A stretch of DNA of 64,000 nt from Lederbergia lenta NBRC 16444 (GTDB lineage: Bacteria; Bacillota; Bacilli; Bacillales; Bacillaceae_C): NCBI RefSeq assembly GCF_001591545.1, contig NZ_BCVC01000003.1:310001-374000 (forward strand), given 5' to 3'. This document shows, one piece after another, positions 9,792 through 17,355 of the stretch. Position 1 is the stretch's first letter; the number at the start of each line of letters is the position of its first letter. A model generated the notes under the pieces. The model searched no databases. It was given only the letters and a program-made list of their open reading frames with translations, and was not told the origin of the DNA. Position numbers and translations under genes: made by a program.

Positions 9792-10367
9792 TTAGTTATT
9801 TATACCTGTTGTTTCTCCAGGCCACTGACTCATGCCTGGTACAACATTAATGACCTTTGTAAATTTGTTTTCAGCCAACCTTTGTGCAGCAAGGTCACTA
9901 CGGCTTCCCGTACGACATATAACAAAAATTTCATCGTCTTTGTTTAATTCATGTAAGCGACTTTCTAATTCACCTATTGGAATAGAGATTGCATTCGGAA
10001 TATGGTTGAATGCAAACTCCGCAACTTCCCTTACATCAAGAACAACGATGTTTCCACCTTCTGTTAATTTCTTTTCCAACTCTTCATTAGTTGCTACATT
10101 AGGATGCTTTTTTTCAAATGTTTCCTCAATAGATGACTTTCTTACATAATGTTTTAATACATCTCCATCTTCAAGTGTACCTAAATACTGGTGGCCCGTA
10201 TTATCAGCCCATGCTTTAATGTCAGCTTTTGATCCTTTATCTGTTGCTTGCACCTCTAGAACTAAGCCAGCCTTTAATTCATTCATCGCCTTTTTCGTTT
10301 TTACAATTGGCATTGGACAGGCTAATCCCTTTGCATCTAAAGTAATGTTTGGTTTAATGCTCTCCAT
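9792..10367 (-). CDS. TusA-rhodanese fusion sulfurtransferase (YrkF/CstA-like)
   Basis: 191-residue sulfur carrier and transferase. Residues 1-75 are a TusA domain with the signature LDAKGLACPMP and carrier Cys17. Residues about 90-190 are a rhodanese domain with active-site loop CRTGSRS (Cys151). The same architecture is found in B. subtilis YrkF and S. aureus CstA, which relay persulfide sulfur between protein cysteines. AGGAGG lies 7 bases before the ATG. A CstR-type operator (10386-10400) lies 19 bases upstream of the start, so the gene may have its own regulated promoter in addition to read-through from upstream genes. Confidence 0.9.
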   Translation of the reverse strand: MESIKPNITLDAKGLACPMPIVKTKKAMNELKAGLVLEVQATDKGSKADIKAWADNTGHQYLGTLEDGDVLKHYVRKSSIEETFEKKHPNVATNEELEKKLTEGGNIVVLDVREVAEFAFNHIPNAISIPIGELESRLHELNKDDEIFVICRTGSRSDLAAQRLAENKFTKVINVVPGMSQWPGETTGINN

Positions 10368-10385
10368 CTAAATTCCTCCTATTTT

Positions 10386-10400
10386 TACCACATGGGGTAT
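10386..10400 (-). promoter_or_regulatory. CstR-type operator upstream of the TusA-rhodanese gene
   Basis: TACCACATGGGGTAT is an imperfect palindrome (6 of 7 pairs) matching the other TACCC/GGGTA sites of this operon. On the - strand a possible promoter, TTGATA, 16 bases, TAAAAA, spans it. Confidence 0.55.
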
Positions 10401-10418
10401 TAATATCAATAAAAAAAC

Positions 10419-10715
10419 TTACTCCGTTTTTCCTTCCCAAGCTAGCATTCCACCCTGCATGTTGATCACCTTGTAACCATGGCTTTCAAGGAATTGTGTT
10501 GCACGACCACTTCTTCCTCCAGAGCGACAAACAACGATAAATTCTTTGGACTTATCTAATTCATGCATACGAAACTCTATTAGACCCAATGGAATGTTTA
10601 CTACATTCGGAATTTTTCCAGTCGCCACTTCATCCACTTCACGTACATCGATGATATCTAATTCCTTTCCTTCGTTTACTAATAACTCAACTTCTTTTGC
10701 AGTTATTTCTCTCAT
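10419..10715 (-). CDS. Single-domain rhodanese
   Basis: 98-residue rhodanese sulfurtransferase with active-site loop CRSGGRSG (Cys63) and the usual IIDVREVDEV and GGMLAWEG motifs at the two ends of the fold. No signal or membrane segment, so cytoplasmic. The ORF extends further upstream, but the ATG at 10715 is chosen because AGGAGG lies 8 bases before it and the product then begins at the domain edge (MREITAKEVELL). It follows the membrane-anchored rhodanese by 19 bases. In the pathway it would shuttle sulfane sulfur; the specific partner is unknown. Confidence 0.88.
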   Translation of the reverse strand: MREITAKEVELLVNEGKELDIIDVREVDEVATGKIPNVVNIPLGLIEFRMHELDKSKEFIVVCRSGGRSGRATQFLESHGYKVINMQGGMLAWEGKTE

Positions 10716-10734
10716 CGTTATGGCCTCCTTTTTA

Positions 10735-11097
10735 TTAGAGCCAAGCACCCATACCACCTTTTACATTTGTCACTTGCTTAAAGCCCTGTTTCTTTAATAA
10801 TTTACTTGCCTTATTACTCCTCATTCCACTTTGGCATATGACGACTACCTCTTTTTCTATTGAGAGCTCGCTCACCGCCTGTTGTGCTAATTGATGCAGT
10901 GGTAGATTTTTAAATCCCTGAATGTTTCTTGCTTTAAATTCTTCAGGTGTTCGAACGTCAATATATTGTTTATTTTTATCATTTAATTCCCTTTTTAAAT
11001 CGGTTGTAGTTATCTGTCTTACTCCTTTTGTTGGCAAAGCACGATGTATGAGTAAGAATAAGAATAACGCAATAACGATATAATTTACGAATTCTAT
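10735..11097 (-). CDS. Membrane-anchored rhodanese, apparently starting at ATA
   Basis: Rhodanese-like protein of about 120 residues. The frame reads EFVNYIVIALFLFLLIHRAL then PTKGVRQI, giving an N-terminal membrane segment (about residues 3-20) followed by a rhodanese domain with CQSGMRSN (Cys88) and a GGMGAWL end. Similar Bacillus proteins (YqhL-like) have exactly this anchor-plus-domain layout and begin one residue before EFVNY. Here the codon in that place is ATA (11095-11097), 8 bases after a good GGAGG. The only other in-frame start is the TTG at 11037, which has no ribosome site and would cut off the anchor. So either ATA is used, or the start codon is mutated or misread. The domain call is firm; the start is not. 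Confidence 0.8.
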   Translation of the reverse strand: MEFVNYIVIALFLFLLIHRALPTKGVRQITTTDLKRELNDKNKQYIDVRTPEEFKARNIQGFKNLPLHQLAQQAVSELSIEKEVVVICQSGMRSNKASKLLKKQGFKQVTNVKGGMGAWL

Positions 11098-11143
11098 GTC
11101 TTGTACCTCCCTTTCTGAAAGGGGAAGATTCCCCTATCTCTAA

Positions 11144-11623
11144 TTAGATAAACAGATTGACATTGCCATCTTCAGCGTCAGCTAAATAGGCTGCAACACC
11201 AGCGTATTCAATGTTATCTAACAGTTCCGCTTGTTGCAGTCCTAGTAAATCCATTGTCATCGTACATGCCACTAATTTTACTTCTTGTTCTATTGCCAAA
11301 TCGATTAATTGAGGTAGAGGTATCGCATTATGCTTTTTCATTACATCTTTAATCAGCTTCGGACCAAAACCTGCAAAGTTCATTTTTGAAAGTCCCATTT
11401 TATCTACGCCTCTTGGCATCAATTTGCCAAACATTTTTTCCATAAAACCTTTATTAACTGAAATATTTTCTTCTTTACGTAATGCATTTAATCCCCAAAA
11501 GGTGTGAAAGATGGTTACTTCATGATCATAGGCTGCTGCACCATTTGCAATAATATAGGCCGCCATCGCTTTATCATAGTCACCACTAAATAATACAATG
11601 GTAGTCTTTTTCTTTTCTGTCAT
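11144..11623 (-). CDS. DsrE/F/H-like sulfur carrier protein (YrkE-like)
   Basis: 159-residue DsrE-family protein, similar in length and motifs to B. subtilis YrkE. The fold carries a conserved cysteine, Cys120 in LVACTMTMDLLG, that would hold a persulfide, and the N-terminal beta strand TTIVLFSGDYDKA. DsrE proteins pass sulfur to TusA, and a tusA gene lies immediately upstream. The ATG at 11623 has GAGGAGG 7 bases before it; a GTG six codons earlier overlaps the ribosome site and is rejected. A perfect palindromic operator lies about 32 bases upstream of the start. The protein is likely cytoplasmic and a sulfur relay partner rather than a catalyst. Confidence 0.87.
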   Translation of the reverse strand: MTEKKKTTIVLFSGDYDKAMAAYIIANGAAAYDHEVTIFHTFWGLNALRKEENISVNKGFMEKMFGKLMPRGVDKMGLSKMNFAGFGPKLIKDVMKKHNAIPLPQLIDLAIEQEVKLVACTMTMDLLGLQQAELLDNIEYAGVAAYLADAEDGNVNLFI

Positions 11624-11654
11624 TTCATATCCTCCTCGCACAAATATATTACGG

Positions 11655-11670
11655 TTACCCGTACGGGTAT
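11655..11670 (-). promoter_or_regulatory. CstR-type operator upstream of the DsrE gene
   Basis: TACCCGTACGGGTA (11656-11669) is a perfect 14-bp palindrome between tusA and the DsrE gene. It is the best of the four sites. Confidence 0.7.
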
Positions 11671-11685
11671 TTATTTTATAAAAAA

Positions 11686-11913
11686 TTAACCCTTTTTAAT
11701 CCAAAACTTAAATACATCATTTTCCTCTTCATGTTTTAATAGCTCATGACCACCGGATTTAGCCCATGCAGTAAGGTCACTTTTAGCACCTTTATCTGTT
11801 GTATGAATCTCTAATACTTGACCAGATTCAAGTTCATTTATCGCTTTTCTTGTTTTTACGACTGGCATCGGACATGCTAACCCTTTTGCATCTAATACTT
11901 TATCAATAGTCAT
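11686..11913 (-). CDS. TusA-like sulfur carrier protein (YrkI-like)
   Basis: 75-residue sulfurtransferase TusA domain with the family motif LDAKGLACPMPVV, carrier Cys14, and the TTDKGAKSDL and GGHELL segments. It accepts persulfide sulfur from rhodanese or DsrE-type partners. The frame is open further upstream, but GGAGG lies 7 bases before the ATG at 11913; the ATG two codons earlier is too close to the ribosome site. The gene follows cstR and has its own strong promoter and operator in the 83-base gap, so the structural genes can be expressed without the repressor gene. Confidence 0.9.
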   Translation of the reverse strand: MTIDKVLDAKGLACPMPVVKTRKAINELESGQVLEIHTTDKGAKSDLTAWAKSGGHELLKHEEENDVFKFWIKKG

Positions 11914-11943
11914 TTTCATTCCTCCATATAATATTATTACCTC

Positions 11944-11958
11944 TACCCCTACGGGTAT
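11944..11958 (-). promoter_or_regulatory. CstR-type operator upstream of tusA
   Basis: TACCCCTACGGGTAT, a near-palindrome (one mismatch), begins at the downstream edge of the -10 box of the tusA promoter. Bound repressor would block initiation. Confidence 0.7.
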
Positions 11959-11985
11959 ATTAACAAGTAAAAAAAAGAATGTCAA
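11957..11985 (-). promoter_or_regulatory. Sigma-A promoter of tusA
   Basis: On the - strand TTGACA (11985-11980) and TAATAT (11962-11957) are separated by exactly 17 bases. The promoter partly overlaps the operator at 11944-11958. Confidence 0.75.
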
Positions 11986-11996
11986 CTACTACTTGT

Positions 11997-12257
11997 TTAT
12001 CTGCTTTTTACAAGCAAGTTGACAGCTTCTTTAATTAATTCATCCGTGTTTTCACCATTTTTTTCCGCATCAAGCACACATTCAACTAAGTTTGAACTCA
12101 CAACGACGCCGACAGTTCTATCAACTGCAGAACGAACAGCAGACAACTGAGTGATGACTTCCTTACAGTCTTTGTTTTCTTCCATCATTTTTAAAATTCC
12201 TCTAAGTTGACCTTCCATACGCTTGACTCTATTTTTAATTTGATCATTATATTCCAA
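11997..12257 (-). CDS. cstR: CsoR-family persulfide-sensing repressor, CstR type
   Basis: 86-residue all-helical repressor of the CsoR/RcnR family. Cysteines fall at Cys31 and Cys60, the two positions that form the di- and polysulfide sensor in S. aureus CstR. The third copper ligand of CsoR, a His in the HLxxC context, is Asn56 here (SSNLVECV), so copper sensing is unlikely. The conserved opening KNRVKRMEGQLRGI is the DNA-binding helix region. The start is TTG with AAGGAG 7 bases before it. It is the first gene of the operon and its own promoter contains an operator, so it is autoregulated. Expected behaviour, known from the family, is repression released by persulfides. Confidence 0.88.
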   Translation of the reverse strand: MEYNDQIKNRVKRMEGQLRGILKMMEENKDCKEVITQLSAVRSAVDRTVGVVVSSNLVECVLDAEKNGENTDELIKEAVNLLVKSR

Positions 12258-12385
12258 AGTGATTCTCCTTTCCGTATGATGTTACTATTCTTTATCTTGA
12301 TTACATATACAGTCAGTTAAAGTATAACCTATATCTTTTTTCAGAAAAATCATCTTCACAAATAAGTAAATCACTGACAATTAAA

Positions 12386-12414
12386 ATGATATACCCTGTT
12401 AGGTATTTTGTCAA
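12386..12414 (-). promoter_or_regulatory. cstR promoter with operator inside the spacer
   Basis: On the - strand TTGACA (12414-12409) and TATCAT (12391-12386) are 17 bases apart. The spacer and the edge of the -10 box carry ATACCCTGTTAGGTAT (12391-12406, + strand reading), a fourth, weaker copy of the operator. The 5' leader to the TTG start is about 120 bases. Confidence 0.75.
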
Positions 12415-12436
12415 CATTAATTATCAACATTAATTA
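12411..12436. repeat. Two tandem copies of a 13-mer
   Basis: TCAACATTAATTA occurs twice back to back, overlapping the -35 box of the cstR promoter. It could be slippage or a binding site. Confidence 0.6.
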
Positions 12437-12593
12437 TCACTATTCTATTATTCGTCATACCGATCATATACTCTGATTCTCTAACTACCCTTTTTTTTAT
12501 GTTCAACTATTCCTATTGAAATGTCTAGTATAAATACGTCTGTCATCCTTATCTTTGGGCGTCGCTTCCTTGTCATTCACATAATATATGCAG

Positions 12594-12644
12594 AAAAACA
12601 CACATCCAAATATATTCAATTGTAAACAATGACGTGTGTTTTTA
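12594..12644 (-). terminator. Terminator of the ABC transporter/two-component operon
   Basis: On the - strand AAAAACACACGTC pairs with GGATGTGTGTTTTT, ending in a T-run, about 12 bases after the kinase stop. The remainder of the 12258-12655 gap holds only the cstR promoter and AT-rich sequence. Confidence 0.75.
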
Positions 12645-12655
12645 TATTCATACAT

Positions 12656-14113
12656 TCACGGCTTTACCTCTACCAACGCTTTAAAGATAATTTTCGTATA
12701 CGCCCCACCTTGGGCATGATTCTGAACCGTAATCGCTCCATGGTGTTTTTTAACAATCATTTGCGCGATGTATAAACCCAAACCAAAGTTAGAATCCTCT
12801 CCAGACCTAGACGCGTCACCCCGGTAGAACTTTTTAAAAACACGTCCAGTCTCCTCCTGTTGAAAACCCGGGCCATTATCCCTTATTTCAAGAATGACTT
12901 TGTCGTGCTCTTTTGTTATTATCCACTCAATAACGCCATCTTTGGGACAATAACGGATGCTATTCGTAATGATATTATCCAACACTTGGGATACTCGATA
13001 AGGATCCATGTTTATCTTCATTTCTGCTTCGTCTGACAAAATAAAAGACTTTTTTAGGGTAATATTTTTCTTTGCACAAAGCATTTTATATTCTTCTGCC
13101 TTATGTTGAATGAACTCAGCGGTATTGACAACTTTTGGTTCCATAATAAAATTTTGTCGACCAATCGCGGATGCTTCATTCAGTTGATCGATTAAACGAA
13201 TAGAGCGCTGAGTACTCGAAAAAATAGTTTTCAAATAACGATCAAGACGTTCAGGATTTTTAACTCCTCCATCCATTAATCCCTCTACATGTCCGTGAAT
13301 AATCGTTAATGGTGTTCTTAGATCATGGGCAATCGCCGCCACCATTTCTTTACGCTCCTCTTCCAATTGCCATTGTCGTAGTAATGAAGCCTTAAGGGAG
13401 ATTCTCATATCTTCAAAAGATCGTACCAATTCATTCAATTCCTTCGACGTTTTAGACTCCATCAATTGAAAATCTAAATCATGACTTTGAATTTTCCGAG
13501 CTCCCTCCATTAAATGATTAAATGGCCCCTCGATTTGTTTACTAAACCTTCTCCCGATTAGGTAGGAAAATAAGCTGAAATATATAAATGGGCTTGCAAA
13601 CGCTAGTAATCCTAGCGAAAAAATAAGCCAGCTATATTGGGGATTGGAAGAAGCTAAGTTAAGACTATAGCGAAATCCAATTGCACCGATTTGCTCATTT
13701 TTTCTATCAAATATTGGGTAAAATTGCACAATATCATTTTTATCATATAAATTTGTATTGAAACTATTCAACAGGTCTTTTTGGCTCTTTATATATTGCT
13801 TGGAAGTCGAACCATATAGGATGGTACCATTTTTATTTAACACTTGATAATCCATTCCCTCTAATGGAATCATCTCTTCTAAATCTTTTTTCTGATCCTT
13901 CTGCAAAAGCTGAGCGTTACTTTGTTCTATATATTGTAAAATAGTAGGAATTTGCTTTTCATAGTAATTGGCCGGATTGATACGATTGGAGTGCAGCATA
14001 AAAAGTGTTGCGATAATCGCCCAAGTAAAGATGGTCGCAATGATACTAAATAGTAAAATCAGAAAAAAGGAGGAGATAATTTGCCTGCGAATCGGTCGCT
14101 CTATTTTCCCCAT
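12656..14113 (-). CDS. Sensor histidine kinase, peptide-antibiotic sensing type
   Basis: 485-residue membrane kinase. Membrane segments at about 13-40 and 161-187 enclose an extracellular domain of about 120 residues; a HAMP-like linker (about 188-240) leads to the phosphoacceptor His263 in AAIAHDLRTPLTIIHGH and a C-terminal ATPase domain with DNGPGF and FGLGLYIAQMIVKKH. It overlaps the regulator gene by 13 bases and sits at the end of an operon with an ABC transporter, the arrangement used for lantibiotic or bacitracin-type immunity. The signal is not evident from the sequence. Confidence 0.9.
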   Translation of the reverse strand: MGKIERPIRRQIISSFFLILLFSIIATIFTWAIIATLFMLHSNRINPANYYEKQIPTILQYIEQSNAQLLQKDQKKDLEEMIPLEGMDYQVLNKNGTILYGSTSKQYIKSQKDLLNSFNTNLYDKNDIVQFYPIFDRKNEQIGAIGFRYSLNLASSNPQYSWLIFSLGLLAFASPFIYFSLFSYLIGRRFSKQIEGPFNHLMEGARKIQSHDLDFQLMESKTSKELNELVRSFEDMRISLKASLLRQWQLEEERKEMVAAIAHDLRTPLTIIHGHVEGLMDGGVKNPERLDRYLKTIFSSTQRSIRLIDQLNEASAIGRQNFIMEPKVVNTAEFIQHKAEEYKMLCAKKNITLKKSFILSDEAEMKINMDPYRVSQVLDNIITNSIRYCPKDGVIEWIITKEHDKVILEIRDNGPGFQQEETGRVFKKFYRGDASRSGEDSNFGLGLYIAQMIVKKHHGAITVQNHAQGGAYTKIIFKALVEVKP

Positions 14114-14781
14114 TTATATCCTACTCCCCATACTGTTGAGATATAAGACGGGATCATTTCATCATACGTTAACTTTGCTCTAATCTTTTTAATATGCTCC
14201 GTAACGGTTGAAGAATCGCCTTCCGCGTCATATCCCCATAATCTTTCATATATTTGCTCACGAGAAAATACTTGACCAGGGTGAAGGGAAAGCAATTCAA
14301 TGATTTGAAACTCCTTCGTCGTAAAAGCAATTTTTTCATTTTGATAGTAAACTTCATAGCCATCTAAGTCGATCATTAAATGACCAAAGTACAGATGTTT
14401 CTTATTCTGGCCACTCTGCCTATGTTCACGACGTATGTGTGCAACCACACGCGCATGTAACTCTTTCATACTAAATGGTTTAACTAAATAATCGTCGCCA
14501 CCTACTAATAATCCTTTAATTCGATCCTCTTCACTATCTCTGGCACTTAAAAAAATGATAGGGCAAGATATGCTTTTTCTAATCATTTCACAAAGCTCAA
14601 ATCCATTCATTCCAGGCATCATGACATCAAGAATAATAATACTTGGTTCATGCACAAGAGATTCTATTGCTTCCTCACCACTGTTAGCCGTTATCACTTT
14701 GTACCCTTGATCTTGTAAAGAATCCTTCATAAACGCAATGATATCCTCTTCATCATCAACAAGTAAAACTTTGATATCCAC
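14101..14781 (-). CDS. OmpR-family response regulator
   Basis: 226-residue regulator with a receiver domain (phosphoacceptor Asp52 in IIILDVMMPG, Lys101 in LVKPFS) and a C-terminal winged helix. The recognition region reads GYDAEGDSSTVTEHIKKIRA and ends TVWGVGYKWGK, wording typical of regulators next to lantibiotic-immunity-type ABC transporters. It presumably controls the operon it is in. The gene starts 8 bases after the upstream permease and overlaps the kinase. Confidence 0.92.
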   Translation of the reverse strand: MDIKVLLVDDEEDIIAFMKDSLQDQGYKVITANSGEEAIESLVHEPSIIILDVMMPGMNGFELCEMIRKSISCPIIFLSARDSEEDRIKGLLVGGDDYLVKPFSMKELHARVVAHIRREHRQSGQNKKHLYFGHLMIDLDGYEVYYQNEKIAFTTKEFQIIELLSLHPGQVFSREQIYERLWGYDAEGDSSTVTEHIKKIRAKLTYDEMIPSYISTVWGVGYKWGK

Positions 14782-14788
14782 GTACCAC

Positions 14789-15559
14789 TCACCCCATCCA
14801 CTGCTTCCTATTCCATAGCCCTATACTCATTATATGACTTATGATCAATAGTAAAAATAAACTCAAGTAAAATCCATAGCTATCAGCGTTTCCTAATGCC
14901 GCAAAAATAGAATCCGAAACAGTCAAAAAATAACTTAGTTGATCAGATATATACACTCCACCTATTAAAATAGCAACCGTTCCAATAAAAGCTAGAATAG
15001 AGTTCGTCATAATGATACTCATAAAACAACTAATGCCAATGATAGCTAAAATAATACAATAGGCAATACCATAGAATTTTATTGTATAGAGTAATCCATG
15101 AACAGTAGTCATCGAATTCGTCTGATAAAAGGTAGTTTCAATTGTATGTGGCATGAAGCTAAATCCAAAAATAGTAGCGATCACCCAAGTAAAAATGATA
15201 ATTACCAAAAATAAACTTGCTTGAACGATCCACTTCGCTAAAAATATGTCGAATCTTTTTTGAGGACGTATTAATACTAAACGTAAAGCCCCCGATGTAT
15301 ATTCACCATTAAAGCTATCAACAACAAACATGGGAATTAAAATAAAGTTAATAAATAAGCCCAACTCCCTCAGAAAAAATGGTGCTGTATTAATTGAATT
15401 AAGTTGCACAGAATGTTGGGCATTATAGAAACTAATCCCATCCATTAAAAATAAAAAGAAACACTCAAATAGGAGTAAGAAAAAATAAAACAGCAAACTA
15501 ATAATTGTTTTTTTCCGCTTAAATGTTCGCTCGTATTCACTAAATAATATATCTTTCAT
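14789..15559 (-). CDS. ABC-2-type permease
   Basis: 256-residue membrane protein with six predicted membrane segments and no ATPase motif. The motif FNGEYTSGALRLVLIRPQKR after the second segment is the family signature for LanE/LanG or BcrB-like permeases and recurs in the neighbouring permease as TEEYRSGQLRMVLIRT, so the two are paralogs that probably form a heterodimer. Its likely job is to remove or keep out a membrane-active peptide, inferred from context. Confidence 0.85.
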   Translation of the reverse strand: MKDILFSEYERTFKRKKTIISLLFYFFLLLFECFFLFLMDGISFYNAQHSVQLNSINTAPFFLRELGLFINFILIPMFVVDSFNGEYTSGALRLVLIRPQKRFDIFLAKWIVQASLFLVIIIFTWVIATIFGFSFMPHTIETTFYQTNSMTTVHGLLYTIKFYGIAYCIILAIIGISCFMSIIMTNSILAFIGTVAILIGGVYISDQLSYFLTVSDSIFAALGNADSYGFYLSLFLLLIISHIMSIGLWNRKQWMG

Positions 15560-15573
15560 TTTTTAACCCCACC

Positions 15574-16401
15574 TTACAAAAATATATTTCTCTTTTTTAT
15601 GACGATAAAGGTCAATAAATTAAACAGCAAAATATAACCTAATAGCATGAGAAACATCCAACCTAATAAACTAGATGATTTTGCGAGCATCATTGTTAAA
15701 CCTTCCCACTGTATCATTGGAATCGAAGTGAAAATTATCTTCATTATAATTTCATTTTTCAATAGCAGTTGAAGCATATTGACGATATTAGGATAGGAAA
15801 AGCTAATGAATAAAAATCCAACTCCTACTCCAAGTGTTGTCGTTGTCGAATGGGAGATCGTTGCAATGAAAAACACAACACTACTCATTGCGATCAATGT
15901 TAGAAAAGCCAAACCATAAAATTTCAGATTATAAATGAGTCCCTCTATATTAGTAACTTGATCTTCATAATAAAATTGTGGATATGTCTCGGGATGAGAA
16001 AACATCGCATATCCTATCCCATAACAAATAATAAAATAAGCAGTCAAATATAGAAAAATGAAGCTTAATAATACAGTAAATTTAGCAATGATAATTTGCT
16101 GAAAAGAGTATGTGCGAATGAGCACCATTCTTAATTGACCTGATCTATATTCTTCAGTAATGATAATAGCAGCAATAACAAGAACAACCATATTAAAAAT
16201 TGTCATGAGCATTTCCGAAAGTCCAAGTACTGGGAAGTTTCCTAAAACAGCATATTGAGGAAGTTCGGATGTAATAGAGTTGTTTTGCTTTTGATAGTAT
16301 TTTGCCGAAGCAAAAGCCATGATAGGAAGAACTGCAACCATTAACCATGTGACCTTCCGTTTCCATAGCCTTTCCCACTCACTTATCATTAGTTCGTTCA
16401 T
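15574..16401 (-). CDS. ABC-2-type permease
   Basis: 275-residue paralog of the downstream permease, with six hydrophobic segments and the same TEEYRSGQLRMVLIRT motif around residue 85. The start overlaps the stop of the ATPase gene by 4 bases (ATGA), giving tight coupling. Together with the ATPase and second permease it would form a complete exporter. The substrate is unknown; no bacteriocin precursor or lantibiotic synthetase gene is present nearby, so a resistance function is more likely than self-immunity. Confidence 0.85.
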   Translation of the reverse strand: MNELMISEWERLWKRKVTWLMVAVLPIMAFASAKYYQKQNNSITSELPQYAVLGNFPVLGLSEMLMTIFNMVVLVIAAIIITEEYRSGQLRMVLIRTYSFQQIIIAKFTVLLSFIFLYLTAYFIICYGIGYAMFSHPETYPQFYYEDQVTNIEGLIYNLKFYGLAFLTLIAMSSVVFFIATISHSTTTTLGVGVGFLFISFSYPNIVNMLQLLLKNEIIMKIIFTSIPMIQWEGLTMMLAKSSSLLGWMFLMLLGYILLFNLLTFIVIKKRNIFL

Positions 16402-17111
16402 TTGGAAACCAACTCGATAAAGATATCTTCTAGATTTTGCTCATTGTCTAACTCACCTGTCCATACTAATTCTCCTTCTCGAATAATCACAATTTGGTTG
16501 CAAATTTTTTGCAATTCATCGAGAAGATGACTAGATATTAAAATAGTTTTACTGTATTTATTCTTTAATGTTAAAATTAATTCGCGTAATTCCCTCATCC
16601 CCATCGGGTCAAGCCCGTTCGCAGGTTCATCTAAAATAAGCAATTCAGGATCTCCCAACAATGCTTGAGCAATCCCTAGCCGTTGCTTCATTCCTAATGA
16701 ATACGTTCGCACCTTTTCCTCTGCTCGATGTTCGATCCCAGTAATTTGTAATACCTCTGAAACTTTTTCATTTGCCTCTCGTTTCGGAATATTATCATGT
16801 AATCTTACTAAGTTTTTTAAGTTTTCTCTTCCAGTCATATAAGGGAAAAAAATTGGTGATTCAACGATTGCTCCAACATTTCTTAACGCAAACTCTCTAT
16901 TTTTCACTACACTTTGCTCATGGATAAGAATATCCCCGGCCGTCGGTCGAATAAGCCCTGTCAACATGCGAATAATCGTCGTTTTCCCAGCACCGTTGGG
17001 TCCTAGTAAGCCACAAATTGTTCCTTTCTCTACTTCTAAAGAGACATTTCGAATTAAATACTTCCCTCTAACTTTTTTCGAAACTGTTTCTAATTCTAAA
17101 ATATTTTTCAT
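16398..17111 (-). CDS. ABC transporter ATP-binding protein
   Basis: 237-residue ATPase with Walker A GPNGAGKT (37-44), signature YSLGMKQRLG (about 137-146), Walker B LLILDEPANGLDP and the switch His in ISSHLLDEL. The short C-terminus ending GELDNEQNLEDIFIELV is typical of the BcrA/LanF group. It is the first gene of the five-gene operon ATPase-permease-permease-regulator-kinase. AGGAGG lies about 10 bases before the ATG. The most probable role is defence against peptide antibiotics acting at the membrane. Confidence 0.92.
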   Translation of the reverse strand: MKNILELETVSKKVRGKYLIRNVSLEVEKGTICGLLGPNGAGKTTIIRMLTGLIRPTAGDILIHEQSVVKNREFALRNVGAIVESPIFFPYMTGRENLKNLVRLHDNIPKREANEKVSEVLQITGIEHRAEEKVRTYSLGMKQRLGIAQALLGDPELLILDEPANGLDPMGMRELRELILTLKNKYSKTILISSHLLDELQKICNQIVIIREGELVWTGELDNEQNLEDIFIELVSK

Positions 17112-17180
17112 CGTCTATTCCCTCCTATACAAAGAGAATAAAACAAAAATATAAAGACTTTATAAAGATGTATTTAAAAA

Positions 17181-17219
17181 TAACCCTGATTTTTCTTTTA
17201 TATAGAAAAATCAAGGTTA
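17181..17219. other. 15-bp inverted repeat in the leader of the ABC operon
   Basis: TAACCCTGATTTTTC and its complement with one mismatch flank a 9-base loop. On the - strand it is followed by TTATTTTTAAAT. It may be a second terminator for the exonuclease gene or a leader structure of the ABC operon. Confidence 0.5.
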
Positions 17220-17312
17220 TACTTCGCATTAGTACCTATGATGTATGTCCTAATCTGACAATAGAAGCCCTTCATTATATTTAAATTAACCAAGATGGAG
17301 AGAGATGAAAAA

Positions 17313-17346
17313 TAAAATAGCCAAATCGAAATGATCCGATTTAGCT
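17313..17346 (-). terminator. Terminator of the exonuclease gene
   Basis: On the - strand TAGCTAAATCG pairs with CGATTTGGCTA and is followed by TTTTATTTTT, about 10 bases after the stop. Confidence 0.75.
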
Positions 17347-17355
17347 ACAACCTTT

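Noticed and set aside
11997-12257. Copper sensor CsoR
   Set aside because: The His ligand is Asn56, cysteines are at the CstR positions, and the operon holds sulfur genes, no copper genes.
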